Counted from the stretch's first letter, positions 48,858-58,126 are shown. The stretch is DNA of 64,000 bases from Thermodesulfobacteriota bacterium (GCA_025062045.1 JANXAF010000005.1:1-64000); one strand, 5' to 3'. The notes: generated by a model not told the origin, from the sequence alone. Translations and numbers: made by a program.

Positions 48858-49740
48858 TCCCGTATCTTAGGCCTTTCGTCGAGACTTTTAGATATTCCGA
48901 CTCGAAAAAGTCCATGATACATTTTAGGGCAAGAGTTCCTGAAAAAATCACGTCTGCCCTGCTTTTCTCGAGGGAAGGAAAATTCTCCTCTATCTCCTTG
49001 TAAGTCATTCTTTTCATCGTATCATAGAGTTCTTCTACGTCTTTTTTGGAAACTGTCATTCCGTGGATGAGTTTCTTGTCGAAATAACTTTTCTTTGTGA
49101 GTATACCCGCAAGGTTTGTGACAGTACCTCCAACCCCACATAGATCCTTTTTTTCCTTTTTAAGCCTTTCTTTTAAAATCCCACTAAGGTATTTTTCTGC
49201 ATAAATCAGCATAGATTCATCCGGGGGATCGGTTTTAAAGAACACCTCCTTTAACTTCACAACACCAAAAGGAAAAGAGAAAAACCTCTCCATCTTTTTA
49301 TTCTTTCCGTAAATCACTTCTGTACTCCCACCGCCCAGATCAAGGATGATCTCGTCTTTATATTCCAATTCCTCATCCATAACCACCGATAAGAAGCTAT
49401 AAAAAGCCTCCTTTTTTTCGCTTAAAATCTCGGGTTCTATCCCTATTTTGTCCTTCACTCGTTTCAGAAATACATCTCTATTTTTCGCTTCCCTTAGCAC
49501 CGCTGTTCCGAAAATGAATCTTTTTTCTACACCCTCTCTAGCTAAAAGCTCGTTGTATTTCTCAAGTACCAAGAGTGTCCGCAAAATAGCCTCATCTTTT
49601 AAGATGCCAGAACTAGTTAAGTTTTCTCCAAGCCTAGGGACTTCCGAGATATCCAGTATCTCTTTAAAGAAGGAAGACTCCTTTTCGAGAATCAGAAGGA
49701 GGACTGAATTTGTACCAATGTCAATGGAACCATATTTCAT
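48838..49740 (-). CDS. Ppx/GppA family phosphatase
   Basis: A 300-residue exopolyphosphatase/guanosine pentaphosphatase-type protein of the actin-like ATPase fold, with IDIGTNSVLLLI at the N-terminus and ILDLGGGSTEVIYG about residue 125-138. It lacks the C-terminal HD-like domain of the long E. coli enzymes. It lies nine bases after the sigma factor gene on the same strand, and overlaps parB by 20 bases at the 3' ends. It may adjust polyphosphate or (p)ppGpp levels. Confidence 0.9.
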   Translation of the reverse strand: MKYGSIDIGTNSVLLLILEKESSFFKEILDISEVPRLGENLTSSGILKDEAILRTLLVLEKYNELLAREGVEKRFIFGTAVLREAKNRDVFLKRVKDKIGIEPEILSEKKEAFYSFLSVVMDEELEYKDEIILDLGGGSTEVIYGKNKKMERFFSFPFGVVKLKEVFFKTDPPDESMLIYAEKYLSGILKERLKKEKKDLCGVGGTVTNLAGILTKKSYFDKKLIHGMTVSKKDVEELYDTMKRMTYKEIEENFPSLEKSRADVIFSGTLALKCIMDFFESEYLKVSTKGLRYGIIYERA

Positions 49741-49748
49741 TTCTTACT

Positions 49749-50657
49749 TTAATTGGAATTTCTTTCAAACTGGTCTCTGAAGGTCTCTTTAAACTTTTTT
49801 ATGATTCTATTCTCTAACTGTCTTACCCTCTCCCTCGAAATATTGAACCGTTCTCCTATTTCCTGGAGAGTGAGAGGTTCTTCCGCTAAAATTCTCTGTT
49901 CAAAAATGAATCTTTCTTTCTCGCTCAGTTTACTTTTAAAATCCTCAACCTTTCTCTGAAATATCTCCTTTTCCTCTTTCTCCGAGACCTTTTCTTCTAT
50001 ATTGTCCTCCACTCCCATAAAGTCCATTAATGTGTCGGTTCCGTCTTCGTTGATCGGCGTCTCAAGGGATATGTCAGCTGCGGAAAGTCTTTTTTCCATA
50101 TCCTCAATCTCTTCCTCTTTTACATCGAGTGTGCTTGCAAGAAGCTTCGGTGCAGGAAAGATACCTAAGGCCTCGAGCCTTTGTCTTTCCTTATTTAGCT
50201 TGTAAAAGAGCTTTCTCTGGCTCTGGGTAGTGCCAATCTTCACGAGGCTCCAAGTTTCCATTATGTACTTTAATATGTATGCTCTAATCCAATAAGACGC
50301 GTAAGTTGAGAATTTGGTTCCCTTATACGGATTATACTTTTTGACCGCATGCAGAAGACCTACGTTTCCCTCTTGTATGAGATCAAGGATATTCTGATAT
50401 ACCGTGTAGTATTCGAGGGCTATTTTTATCACAAGCCTAAGGTTCGAAATCACAAGCTTTTGAGCAGCCTCTTTATCCTTATACTTGTAAACCCTCTCTG
50501 CAAGCTTAAACTCCTCTTCCTTCGATAAAACCGGGTACTTTGAGATTTCATGTAAGTACTTCTTTAAAGGATCGAATGGTATGGGTAAGCTCTCTTCCTC
50601 TCTTTTTTCCCCACCTTCGATATCTTCAATCTCTTGCGTCGTTAATTCATCGAACAT
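49749..50657 (-). CDS. rpoH: RpoH-like sigma-32 factor
   Basis: The 302-residue sigma70-family factor lacks region 1.1 and carries the RpoH box near residues 140-150 (QSQRKLFYKLN). Region 2 shows NLRLVIKIALEY and YNPYKGTKFSTYASYWIRAYI, and the -35-binding helix-turn-helix is TLQEIGERFNISRERVRQLE at about residues 255-275. It is probably the heat-shock sigma factor. The ATG 50657 overlaps the xdhC end by 11 bases, so it is translated together with the molybdenum maturation genes. Confidence 0.9.
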   Translation of the reverse strand: MFDELTTQEIEDIEGGEKREEESLPIPFDPLKKYLHEISKYPVLSKEEEFKLAERVYKYKDKEAAQKLVISNLRLVIKIALEYYTVYQNILDLIQEGNVGLLHAVKKYNPYKGTKFSTYASYWIRAYILKYIMETWSLVKIGTTQSQRKLFYKLNKERQRLEALGIFPAPKLLASTLDVKEEEIEDMEKRLSAADISLETPINEDGTDTLMDFMGVEDNIEEKVSEKEEKEIFQRKVEDFKSKLSEKERFIFEQRILAEEPLTLQEIGERFNISRERVRQLENRIIKKFKETFRDQFERNSN

Positions 50658-51666
50658 TTCTGAAATACTCTCCCCTTTCTTTAATTAGTTCTGCAACTAT
50701 ACTTACGGCAACTTCTTGCGGTGTTTCAGAGTTTATCTCGATACCGATAGGTGCGTGGACTCTTTTTAGGAGTGCCTCATCGTAGCCTTTGGCTCTTAAG
50801 TACTCAAAAACTGCTCTTACTTTCCTTTTCGAACCTATCATTCCCACATAGCGGAACGGTCTTTTTAACACTTCCTCCAGACATAAGGTGTCTGACTTGT
50901 GGCCCCTCGTTACTATTACTACGTACTCTTCGCCTGTAAAACTCAGGAGATCAAAAGACTCTTCGAAGGGAACTGCGTAGACGGCCTCCGCATCAGGAAA
51001 ATTCTCCTTTTTTGCAAATTCCCCGGAGTCGTCTATCACTATTACTGAAAAATCGACAAGGCTTGCAATTTTGACCAAGTATTTCGACACATGTCCCGCG
51101 CCAAATACGTATAACTGGGATCTCACCTGAAGGGGGATGATGAAGCTCGAAATATCTACTTCAATAGGCTTTTTTGCATTTATATTTTTTTCTAGAAGTA
51201 CTCTTTCCGCCTCGCTTAAGGCATCACCAACTAGTCTTCCGTCCGACGTAAAAAGGGATTTTGAGTAGTTTGGCTTCAATTTTACATAAAATACTCCTTT
51301 TTTTCTTTCGGTGAGCAGTTTTTTTGCTTCCTCGTAGATCCCAAGATGGCCAAGAAGTACTGGCTCTATAAGAACATCCACATTACCGCCACAGAGCATA
51401 CCTTCGTCCTCGACAGATTTTGCGTCCAACCTGTATCCAAAAAGATCGGGTTTCTTCTCCATAAATACCGATTCCGATCTTATCTTCACTTCTCTTTCTA
51501 AACTTCCACCCCCAATAGTCCCGAATGTAGTTCCGTCCTCTCCAAGAAACATGGTAGCTCCCTCTCCTCTGGGAGACGAACCGATCCTCTTTACTATTGT
51601 AGCCAGTAAACCCGATCTTTCAGTTCTCAGATATTCAACTATCCCTTTATAAACTTCAAGTGACAT
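50647..51666 (-). CDS. XdhC/CoxI-family maturation factor
   Basis: The 339-residue protein has an N-terminal XdhC/CoxI domain with SSPRGEGATMFLGEDG and GTIGGGSLEREV, and a C-terminal Rossmann domain (LYVFGAGHVSKYLVKIA, MIGSKRKVRAVFEYL). In xanthine dehydrogenase and related enzymes it inserts the sulfurated or selenated molybdenum cofactor. It overlaps yqeB by 11 bases. It belongs to a set of Mo-hydroxylase maturation genes, although no hydroxylase gene is in the window. Confidence 0.9.
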   Translation of the reverse strand: MSLEVYKGIVEYLRTERSGLLATIVKRIGSSPRGEGATMFLGEDGTTFGTIGGGSLEREVKIRSESVFMEKKPDLFGYRLDAKSVEDEGMLCGGNVDVLIEPVLLGHLGIYEEAKKLLTERKKGVFYVKLKPNYSKSLFTSDGRLVGDALSEAERVLLEKNINAKKPIEVDISSFIIPLQVRSQLYVFGAGHVSKYLVKIASLVDFSVIVIDDSGEFAKKENFPDAEAVYAVPFEESFDLLSFTGEEYVVIVTRGHKSDTLCLEEVLKRPFRYVGMIGSKRKVRAVFEYLRAKGYDEALLKRVHAPIGIEINSETPQEVAVSIVAELIKERGEYFRNVR

Positions 51667-52489
51667 CTTCTTTTCCCCTTATATCAGGCAAAAAATGGAG
51701 TATCGCCTCGAGCACTCCACCACCAATCGCCCTTGCCTTATCGGAAATCGTATTAAGATATCGGGCATCCATCCTGGGATCAATATCTCCAATCTTTTCG
51801 TTTTCCGAAACCTCTATCTCCCTAATGAGACCTCTTAGGATCCCATCTATCTCTGAAAAGACAGGTGTTTTATCAACATACATGACAATCTCACCTTTCT
51901 TTATCCGATCTCCGATTTTCTTTACATGCTTTACAACACCGCTGCATGGTGCCCTAAGAACTCTTTCTGTGGTATAACCCAAAACAGGTGACGGAACTTT
52001 TGTGTGAGGTTCGGCTTCCCCGTTATAGATAACCTTCCCTAAAAAGTGACCTCTTTGGCTTTCTATAACCGCATGACAGTTTTCTGGAGCTCTAAACCCG
52101 GGCCCAATACCAATAACGATTGGTTCATCCTTTATCTTTCCTTCCGTATATTTTTTAATCATTCTCGCATCGACAACAACATGGGGATTCAAACTTGCAA
52201 TGGAGCTAGAAGACGGATCTACTATGACTCCGATCATCCCCTGATCCCAAACCTTTTGCACTTCTTCAATGGATCTTAAAAAGAGAGCTTTAACTCCCTC
52301 TACCTCCCATTGCCCTTCATATATTGCTTCACAAAATGAAACCGTCCTCCGAATGCATAAAGGGTTTGGAAGCTCGGTCATAAGGATCTTCTTTATCCCA
52401 GCCATAAAGAGCCTGTGGGCTATTCCAGAAGCCATCTCTCCTGCACCTTTTATTACGACCTTTAGCTCTCTGTAATCGATAGGCCCCAT
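51656..52489 (-). CDS. yqeB: YqeB-type selenium-dependent molybdenum hydroxylase maturation protein
   Basis: The 277-residue protein matches the EF2563/YqeB family: VVIKGAGEMASGIAHRLFM at the start, GIGPGFRAPENCHAVIESQ, HTKVPSPVLGYTTERVLRAP in part (LGYTTERVLRAP), and a biotinyl-lipoyl-like end. This family is a marker of labile-selenium molybdenum hydroxylases that need SelD. The start, ATG 52489, shares its A with the stop of the molybdopterin-binding gene; the longer upstream frame is rejected. Confidence 0.88.
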   Translation of the reverse strand: MGPIDYRELKVVIKGAGEMASGIAHRLFMAGIKKILMTELPNPLCIRRTVSFCEAIYEGQWEVEGVKALFLRSIEEVQKVWDQGMIGVIVDPSSSSIASLNPHVVVDARMIKKYTEGKIKDEPIVIGIGPGFRAPENCHAVIESQRGHFLGKVIYNGEAEPHTKVPSPVLGYTTERVLRAPCSGVVKHVKKIGDRIKKGEIVMYVDKTPVFSEIDGILRGLIREIEVSENEKIGDIDPRMDARYLNTISDKARAIGGGVLEAILHFLPDIRGKEDVT

Positions 52490-53514
52490 CACATTCCCTT
52501 TCCGAAATAACATATTGGATAGTGGCACGATTCACAGTTATAGCATAATCCACCATACGATAAAGACGCGATATCCTTCTTATCCAATTTTTCAAATCTT
52601 TCCCCTGCAAGAATCCGCGCAAAAATGATGTCGAAGGCAGTATTTTTGTTATAATAGATGCAAGCAGGAGCACCTAGTATGTATCTTTCTCCGTAAGAAG
52701 CTAAAAGGAACATGGCTCCAGGAAAGATGGGCGTACCATAAAACAGTATTTTTGCTCCCGAAGCTTCAATTGCCTCTTTCGTCACATCATCCGGATCAAC
52801 AGAGAGACCTCCTGTTGTAACAACGATTTCTGCACCTTTATCAAAAAGTTCAACTATAGACCCCTTTATCAATGCCACATTATCGGGAACCACCCTTTTT
52901 TCTAAAATCTCGCACCCCATTTTTTTTATCTTCTCTTCCACAACCGGTGATCCGTCTTCCACCCTGCCTAAAAAGATTTCAGATCCTGTCACTACCAACC
53001 CCACTTTGGCCTTTACGAAAGGCTGAATCCTCATTACCCCTTTCTTTCCCATCCTTTCTACCTGTTTTAGACTCTTCTCATCTATGTAGAGCGGGACAAT
53101 TCTTGTTGCGGCAATGACGTCATTTCTTTTGACAGGGTGTCTATTGGGCAATGTGGTAAAAAGTACACCTTCTACGAGATTAATCCTAAGAAGCATCCTT
53201 TTATCTACGTAGAAGAGGCCATCTATTTTGCTCCTTATGGAGACCCTCCCTTCCTTTGGAGGGTCGTAATCCATATGTTCGTTTATCATAGCCTTCGCTA
53301 TGCGGACTGCAGCCTCATCTTCGTGGATTCCTTCTTCTTTTCCGTCAAAGACGTACACGTAAGTTTTTCCTAGATCGAGAAGCTTTTTTACGTCATTTTT
53401 TTCGATTCTCTGTCCTTTTCGGAATGCAACGTCTTTTTTTTTGCCAGGTATTATCTCAGTTATGTCGTGGGCAAGGATCATCCCGACTGCTTCATCAACT
53501 CTAACCTTTCTCAA
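52489..53514 (-). CDS. Molybdopterin-binding (MoeA-like) protein
   Basis: The 341-residue protein has a MoeA/MogA-type molybdopterin-binding domain with VGLVVTGSEIF and VVTTGGLSVDPDDVTKEA, the latter close to the family's binding loop. A C-terminal cysteine tail CYNCESCHYPICYFG is a likely metal or Fe-S site. It is related to the MoeA-like proteins of Mo-hydroxylase clusters, without the N-terminal beta-roll of MoeA. It overlaps the mocA 3' end by 14 bases. Confidence 0.85.
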   Translation of the reverse strand: MRKVRVDEAVGMILAHDITEIIPGKKKDVAFRKGQRIEKNDVKKLLDLGKTYVYVFDGKEEGIHEDEAAVRIAKAMINEHMDYDPPKEGRVSIRSKIDGLFYVDKRMLLRINLVEGVLFTTLPNRHPVKRNDVIAATRIVPLYIDEKSLKQVERMGKKGVMRIQPFVKAKVGLVVTGSEIFLGRVEDGSPVVEEKIKKMGCEILEKRVVPDNVALIKGSIVELFDKGAEIVVTTGGLSVDPDDVTKEAIEASGAKILFYGTPIFPGAMFLLASYGERYILGAPACIYYNKNTAFDIIFARILAGERFEKLDKKDIASLSYGGLCYNCESCHYPICYFGKGM

Positions 53515-54112
53515 GTTTTACCTCCATTTTTTCAATCTTTCCGAGATCCTCAGGGGTGTCGATGTCGGTAAGAACTCCTTCGTCTGCGGATATATATACA
53601 ACATTTTCTCTTTCTCTTTCTATGACGTACCTAAGCCCCACATCCCCTCTCACATCGGAAATCCTTTTTAGATACCATCCCGGTCCTATAAGGATCGGAT
53701 GTCCTCTTTTTCCTTCATAGACCGGAATGACTATGTGCGGTGTCTTTTTTGAAGAGACTTTTTTCATGTACTTTATAAGGTCCGGCCTCACTAAGGGTTT
53801 GTCCGCAAGATGGATGAATGTTTCGTCTTCGTCTCCAATGTATGAGATGCCGATGCGGATGGAAGAAGATATACCTTCATAATAATTCGGGTTATTTATA
53901 ATCACTACCGGGTAAGGCTTAAGAACTCTTGCAACTTTTTCGCTTTCGTGTCCTACAACGATTAGGATCTCGTCTACGCACTGAGAAACCAAAAACGGCC
54001 TAAGCGCCAATTCAACGATTGTCGCTTGGCCTACCCTTTGGACGAGTTTTTGTGATCCAAACCTCTTTGAGAGACCAGCGGCAAGGATAATCGCAAAAAA
54101 ACGTTTTTTCAT
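53501..54112 (-). CDS. mocA: MobA/MocA-type molybdenum cofactor nucleotidyltransferase
   Basis: A 203-residue NTP-transferase with the N-terminal AIILAAGLSKRFGSQKL, where the GxG/RxG residues bind the nucleotide. The family adds CMP or GMP to molybdopterin, MocA forming the cytosine dinucleotide cofactor of xanthine-dehydrogenase-type hydroxylases. CTP or GTP specificity is not shown by the motifs I can see. It is next to the MoeA-like and YqeB genes. Confidence 0.85.
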   Translation of the reverse strand: MKKRFFAIILAAGLSKRFGSQKLVQRVGQATIVELALRPFLVSQCVDEILIVVGHESEKVARVLKPYPVVIINNPNYYEGISSSIRIGISYIGDEDETFIHLADKPLVRPDLIKYMKKVSSKKTPHIVIPVYEGKRGHPILIGPGWYLKRISDVRGDVGLRYVIERERENVVYISADEGVLTDIDTPEDLGKIEKMEVKLEKG

Positions 54113-54123
54113 GAAGGGATCTC

Positions 54124-54666
54124 TTAGAAAACTTCCGCAGAAAAGACATATATATTTGCCTTATCCGACTTCCAAGCGTCTTTCGGCAATCCCGCTTTAT
54201 AACACGTATGCTCCAAAAATTCGGTTCTGTCCCAACCGTATTCAAGAGCCACCTGAGGTAGAAGGAGACCTGATGCTCCTTGCATCTCAATATAAAGCCC
54301 GTGTTTTCCAACCTCAATCTCTTCTATGGTTTTTATTTTTCTCATCGGACTCAGAACAGAAATTTCGAGCTCGATATCTTTCCACTCTTCCTTGGAGAGA
54401 GGTGGAAATCTCGGATCATGAAATGCCGCCTCAACTGCCACTTCTTCCACCGTTTTGTGAAGTGGAAGATATCCCCTTATGTATCCTATACAGCCTCGAA
54501 GTTCACCTCCTTTTTTCAAGGTCACAAAAGCCCCTCTTTTTTCCGTTAGAGATTCGGGTATGTTTATCTCTTTGGTGCTTTTTCCAAAGAGTTTCCTTTC
54601 TATTGCAGATCTTGCTATCTCTTTAAGTATTTTTCTTTCTTCATCGGTAAGTTTTCGCTCAGCCAT
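54124..54666 (-). CDS. AMMECR1-domain protein
   Basis: The 180-residue protein has the AMMECR1 hallmark LRGCIGYIRG (about residues 56-65), then HDPRFPPLSKEEW and LEISVLSPM. Function is unknown, but the domain occurs in the AmmeMemoRadiSam set together with MEMO1 and a radical SAM enzyme. Here MEMO1 precedes it by three bases, and a radical SAM gene is not found beside the pair. Confidence 0.9.
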   Translation of the reverse strand: MAERKLTDEERKILKEIARSAIERKLFGKSTKEINIPESLTEKRGAFVTLKKGGELRGCIGYIRGYLPLHKTVEEVAVEAAFHDPRFPPLSKEEWKDIELEISVLSPMRKIKTIEEIEVGKHGLYIEMQGASGLLLPQVALEYGWDRTEFLEHTCYKAGLPKDAWKSDKANIYVFSAEVF

Positions 54667-54669
54667 TCC

Positions 54670-55500
54670 CTACCTCACAAAAACAGCGGACAAATAACCA
54701 ACAACCGCGCTTTTGTCACCTGAAACATCTCCCGAATTCGCGTATTTTAGAACCAAACCTTTAGTCGCTCCGAACATTTGGGAAAGGAGCATCACTGTGA
54801 TCATGGGTCCACCTCCACACGCCTCGTAGGTCTCACTCTCAAAATCTTTCTGAATCCCTTCCACATCAAATGATTCAATGTGTCTCACAACGATCTTATC
54901 GAGCATGAGGGCCTTTTCGTACGGATAGTAGTGAGAAAGGTCTGTACTCGCAAGAAAAAGCACCTTTTTCGTTTCCCCTTTTAGCGCCGAAAAGATTGAG
55001 TCTTTCGCCTCTGTCCAGATCTCTCTTCTCTGAGCTCCCATAATCATGGGGACAATTTTAAACTCCTTTAGCACAACTTGCAAAAATGGGATCTGCACTT
55101 CCAGCGAGTGTTCTCCAAGGTGGGCCTCATAGTTCGATTCGAAAACTCGCATATTCGATGAGAGGATCTTCTCCGCAAGTTCCTCATCCACGGAAACTAC
55201 CCCAAAAGGAGTACGGTAACCTCCTCTGTCCATAATTGCGATTTTTTGAAAATAGAGTCTGTGGCTCGGGGCAATAATAACCACAGTATCGTATCTCTTT
55301 CCCAAAATTGCTTTAAATCCATAAGCGGCAACCTGGCCAGAATACATATAACCCGCATGGGGCGAGACAATTCCCACAACATCGCCTTCAATCTTTTCGA
55401 TCCTTGCGTTTTCCAAATATCTCTCTATTGTTTTTTTGAGAGTTGAAGGATTATCGGGGTAAAAAGATCCGCTTACGCTCGGTTCTCTTATGTATCCCAC
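54670..55500 (-). CDS. MEMO1-family protein
   Basis: The 276-residue protein resembles MEMO1, a relative of non-heme iron dioxygenases. VSPHAGYMYSGQVAAYGFK (about residues 47-65) and ASTDLSHYYPYEKAL show the conserved His and Asp ligands. Its role in bacteria is unknown. The start, ATG 55500, lies 11 bases after sucD, and AMMECR1 follows. Confidence 0.9.
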   Translation of the reverse strand: MGYIREPSVSGSFYPDNPSTLKKTIERYLENARIEKIEGDVVGIVSPHAGYMYSGQVAAYGFKAILGKRYDTVVIIAPSHRLYFQKIAIMDRGGYRTPFGVVSVDEELAEKILSSNMRVFESNYEAHLGEHSLEVQIPFLQVVLKEFKIVPMIMGAQRREIWTEAKDSIFSALKGETKKVLFLASTDLSHYYPYEKALMLDKIVVRHIESFDVEGIQKDFESETYEACGGGPMITVMLLSQMFGATKGLVLKYANSGDVSGDKSAVVGYLSAVFVR

Positions 55501-55511
55501 ACTCTCATTAA

Positions 55512-56408
55512 TTATACCACAGAACTTTTTCTTTTTAGATTAAAAAGGAGTCTTTTTACTTTTTCGCCAACCTCAGCAATCGATCGGACAACCTCAATAC
55601 CAGCCTCCTCTAAAATTCTTATCTTTGCAGCTGCATCTTCGCTTCCTCCCGAAATGATGGCTCCCGCATGGCCCATCCTCTTTTCCCTTGGGGCTCCATA
55701 ACCGGCTATATAGGCGCAGAGGGGTTTCCGCATAGAGCTTCTATAAAAGTGTGCCGCCTCCTCTTCCATATTACCACCTATCTCACCGATAAGAACCACA
55801 AGTTCAGTCTCCTCGTCCTCCTCAAAAAGGGAAAGCACGTCAATAAATCGCATTCCCACAATGGGGTCACCCCCGATTCCAATGCAAGTTGATTGTCCAA
55901 TATCTAAAGCCGTAAGCTGACTTACGACCTCGTATGTTAGTGTGCCACTCCTAGAGACGACACCTACATTCCCCTTTTTATGGATGTAATCCACCATAAC
56001 ACCAACTTTGGCCTTCCCCGGTGATATTACACCGGGTGTGTTAGGGCCTATGATGAATGCGTCTTTCTCTTTGGCAAATTTTTTAAGAATGAGCATATCA
56101 TGGACGGGAACGCCTTCTGTTATGCAAACGACTGTCTTTATACCCGCATCTATGGCTTCAAAGATTGCATCCTTAACATAGGCTTGTGAAACGAAAATAC
56201 AAGAAAAGGTTGCCCCTTCACTCTTTACAGCTTCGTAGACAGAACCAAAGACTGGAATCCCCAAAAAGTAATGCCCTTTTTTCTTAGGTGAAACACCAGC
56301 AACTACTTTTGTACCATATTGGATCATCCTTTCCGTATGAAATGCCCCTTCTTTTCCAGTAATGCCTTGAACGACAACCCTTGTGTTTTCGTCTAAGAGG
56401 ATGCTCAT
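55512..56408 (-). CDS. sucD: Succinyl-CoA synthetase alpha subunit
   Basis: The 298-residue protein has the CoA-binding Rossmann fold (QGITGKEGAFHTERM) and the active-site histidine loop GHAGAIISGG. It catalyses succinyl-CoA plus ADP and Pi to succinate plus ATP with SucC. It starts one base after the sucC stop, and belongs to the same transcript as the KOR genes. Confidence 0.95.
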   Translation of the reverse strand: MSILLDENTRVVVQGITGKEGAFHTERMIQYGTKVVAGVSPKKKGHYFLGIPVFGSVYEAVKSEGATFSCIFVSQAYVKDAIFEAIDAGIKTVVCITEGVPVHDMLILKKFAKEKDAFIIGPNTPGVISPGKAKVGVMVDYIHKKGNVGVVSRSGTLTYEVVSQLTALDIGQSTCIGIGGDPIVGMRFIDVLSLFEEDEETELVVLIGEIGGNMEEEAAHFYRSSMRKPLCAYIAGYGAPREKRMGHAGAIISGGSEDAAAKIRILEEAGIEVVRSIAEVGEKVKRLLFNLKRKSSVV

Positions 56409-56409
56409 T

Positions 56410-57561
56410 TTAGATATCTAGGCTTTTTAACCTTTCTAAAGCTTCTTTTAGGTCATTGACAATTATTAGGGGAATCTTTAAATCCTTCAAAATCTTCATT
56501 CCATCTTCCACATTTGTACCTTCAAGCCTCATTATCACAGGCTTCTCAATTATCTCAGAAGCATCCCTAAACCCCATTGCAAAGGTGTCACACCTTAGGA
56601 TTCCACCGAAAATGTTTATGAAAATGACTTTGACGTCCGGGTCGGAATGCACTATTCTTAGACCTTCACGAATCATCTCCCTCGTTGCTCCACCCCCAAC
56701 ATCCAAAAAGTTGGCCGGTTCTTTCCCTGAGAGGCGTACAAGATCCATAGTTGCCATGGCTAGGCCGGCTCCATTCGCAACACATCCCACATTCCCTTTA
56801 AGTTTCACATAGTTAAGACCGAATCTTCTAGCCTCAACCTCCTTTGAGTCTTCTTGGGTTGGGTCGAACAATTCTGACAAATCGGGATGTCGAAATAGGG
56901 CGTTATCATCCAAAATAACTTTAGCATCTAGTGCCACAAATTTTCCGGTATCATTGATGGCAAGAGGATTTATCTCACAGAGAGTGCACTCTTTCTCAAC
57001 GAATATTTTATACATGTTTTGACAAAGCTCAGTAAAAGGCTCGAGCAAAGACGGATCAAGCTCTAAAAAGAAGAAAAGTTTTCTCGCCTGGTACGGCATA
57101 AGTCCGTATCTCACATCGATTACTTCGCTTGCTATGAGGTCCGGGTCCTTTTTTACCATCTCTTCTACCTCTATCCCTCCTCTTTTGCCCGCAATAAGCC
57201 TTGGGCTCTCCTTTTCTCGGTCTAGAACGATTGCAATGTAAAGTTCCCTCGTGATATTTTCGAATCTTTCAAAAAGAAGTTTAGAGACGATTTTTCCTTC
57301 TTTTTCCGATTGCTCGGTCACAAGTCTTTTTCCAAAGAGTTCATCGAATGCGGTTTTGAGCTCTTCCATGGTATTTGCGATCCTTATGCCACCTCCCTTT
57401 CCTCTTCCACCTACATGTATCTGCGCTTTGACCACAATGGGAAAACCCAAAACGGAGGCTGCAAGTTCTAAATCATTGCTTTTTTCGACTACGAACCCTT
57501 GGGGACAGAAAATAGAATAAGCTTCAAAGATCTTTTTTGCCTGGTATTCATGTATCCTCAT
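56410..57561 (-). CDS. sucC: Succinyl-CoA synthetase beta subunit
   Basis: The 383-residue ATP-grasp subunit shows EYQAKKIFEAYSI, HVGGRGKGGGIRIA, CEINPLAI, and VANGAGLAMATMD, then the NIFGGILRCD loop. ATG 57561 (MRIHEYQAK) is the normal start; the upstream in-frame codons lie in korC, which overlaps by 14 bases. Together with KOR it turns 2-oxoglutarate to succinate with ATP. Confidence 0.94.
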   Translation of the reverse strand: MRIHEYQAKKIFEAYSIFCPQGFVVEKSNDLELAASVLGFPIVVKAQIHVGGRGKGGGIRIANTMEELKTAFDELFGKRLVTEQSEKEGKIVSKLLFERFENITRELYIAIVLDREKESPRLIAGKRGGIEVEEMVKKDPDLIASEVIDVRYGLMPYQARKLFFFLELDPSLLEPFTELCQNMYKIFVEKECTLCEINPLAINDTGKFVALDAKVILDDNALFRHPDLSELFDPTQEDSKEVEARRFGLNYVKLKGNVGCVANGAGLAMATMDLVRLSGKEPANFLDVGGGATREMIREGLRIVHSDPDVKVIFINIFGGILRCDTFAMGFRDASEIIEKPVIMRLEGTNVEDGMKILKDLKIPLIIVNDLKEALERLKSLDI

Positions 57562-58126
57562 CGATTCTCTCACTTACAATGAGAGGCTTTAGTGCCTTCT
57601 TTGCTTTTCTTCCCTCCCTCACTCCAATCTGGAAGGCCTCTAAGTTCAACTTTTCAGTTCCCTTTGGAACTCGTCGTGATAATGCTTCTTTTAAAGAGCT
57701 CGGTTTTACAAACTCCGTAAGGACAGAAAAAGCGCCAAGAGCGACTATGTTTGCCACAAAGTCTTTTTTGAGCTTTTCTTTCGCTAACTGAGTAAATGGG
57801 ATCCTGTATGCTTTTTGAACTGCCACCTGTTTGACAAAAGTGGAATCAACTATTAGGATACCCTCTGGCTTCAAGTCCATGTAGTAGTCATCGCAGGACT
57901 TTTGGCTCATCGCAAGGAGACAGTCCAGTCTCTGGGCTTTTGGATAGTCTATCTCTTCGTCGCTTATCACAATCTCCGATTTACTCGAACCCCCTCGCGC
58001 CTCGGGCCCGTAACTTTGAGTCTGGGCCACGTTTAGTCCTTCGAGAATTGCAGCCTCCGCAATTATGATACCTAGAAGTACTATTCCTTGGCCTCCCGAC
58101 CCACTGATCCTTATGTCGTACCTCAT
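57548..58126 (-). CDS. korC: 2-oxoacid:ferredoxin oxidoreductase gamma subunit
   Basis: The 192-residue gamma subunit has the conserved ISGSGGQGIVLLG start, and AQTQSYGPEARGG, both typical. It forms the CoA-binding part of the 2-oxoglutarate:ferredoxin oxidoreductase complex. The start overlaps the korB stop by four bases. Confidence 0.93.
   Translation of the reverse strand: MRYDIRISGSGGQGIVLLGIIIAEAAILEGLNVAQTQSYGPEARGGSSKSEIVISDEEIDYPKAQRLDCLLAMSQKSCDDYYMDLKPEGILIVDSTFVKQVAVQKAYRIPFTQLAKEKLKKDFVANIVALGAFSVLTEFVKPSSLKEALSRRVPKGTEKLNLEAFQIGVREGRKAKKALKPLIVSERIDEDT

Noticed and set aside
46883-48900. parS site near parAB
   Set aside because: The closest match (an ACACGTGAAG in the cyclophilin-like gene) deviates too far from the 16-base consensus.
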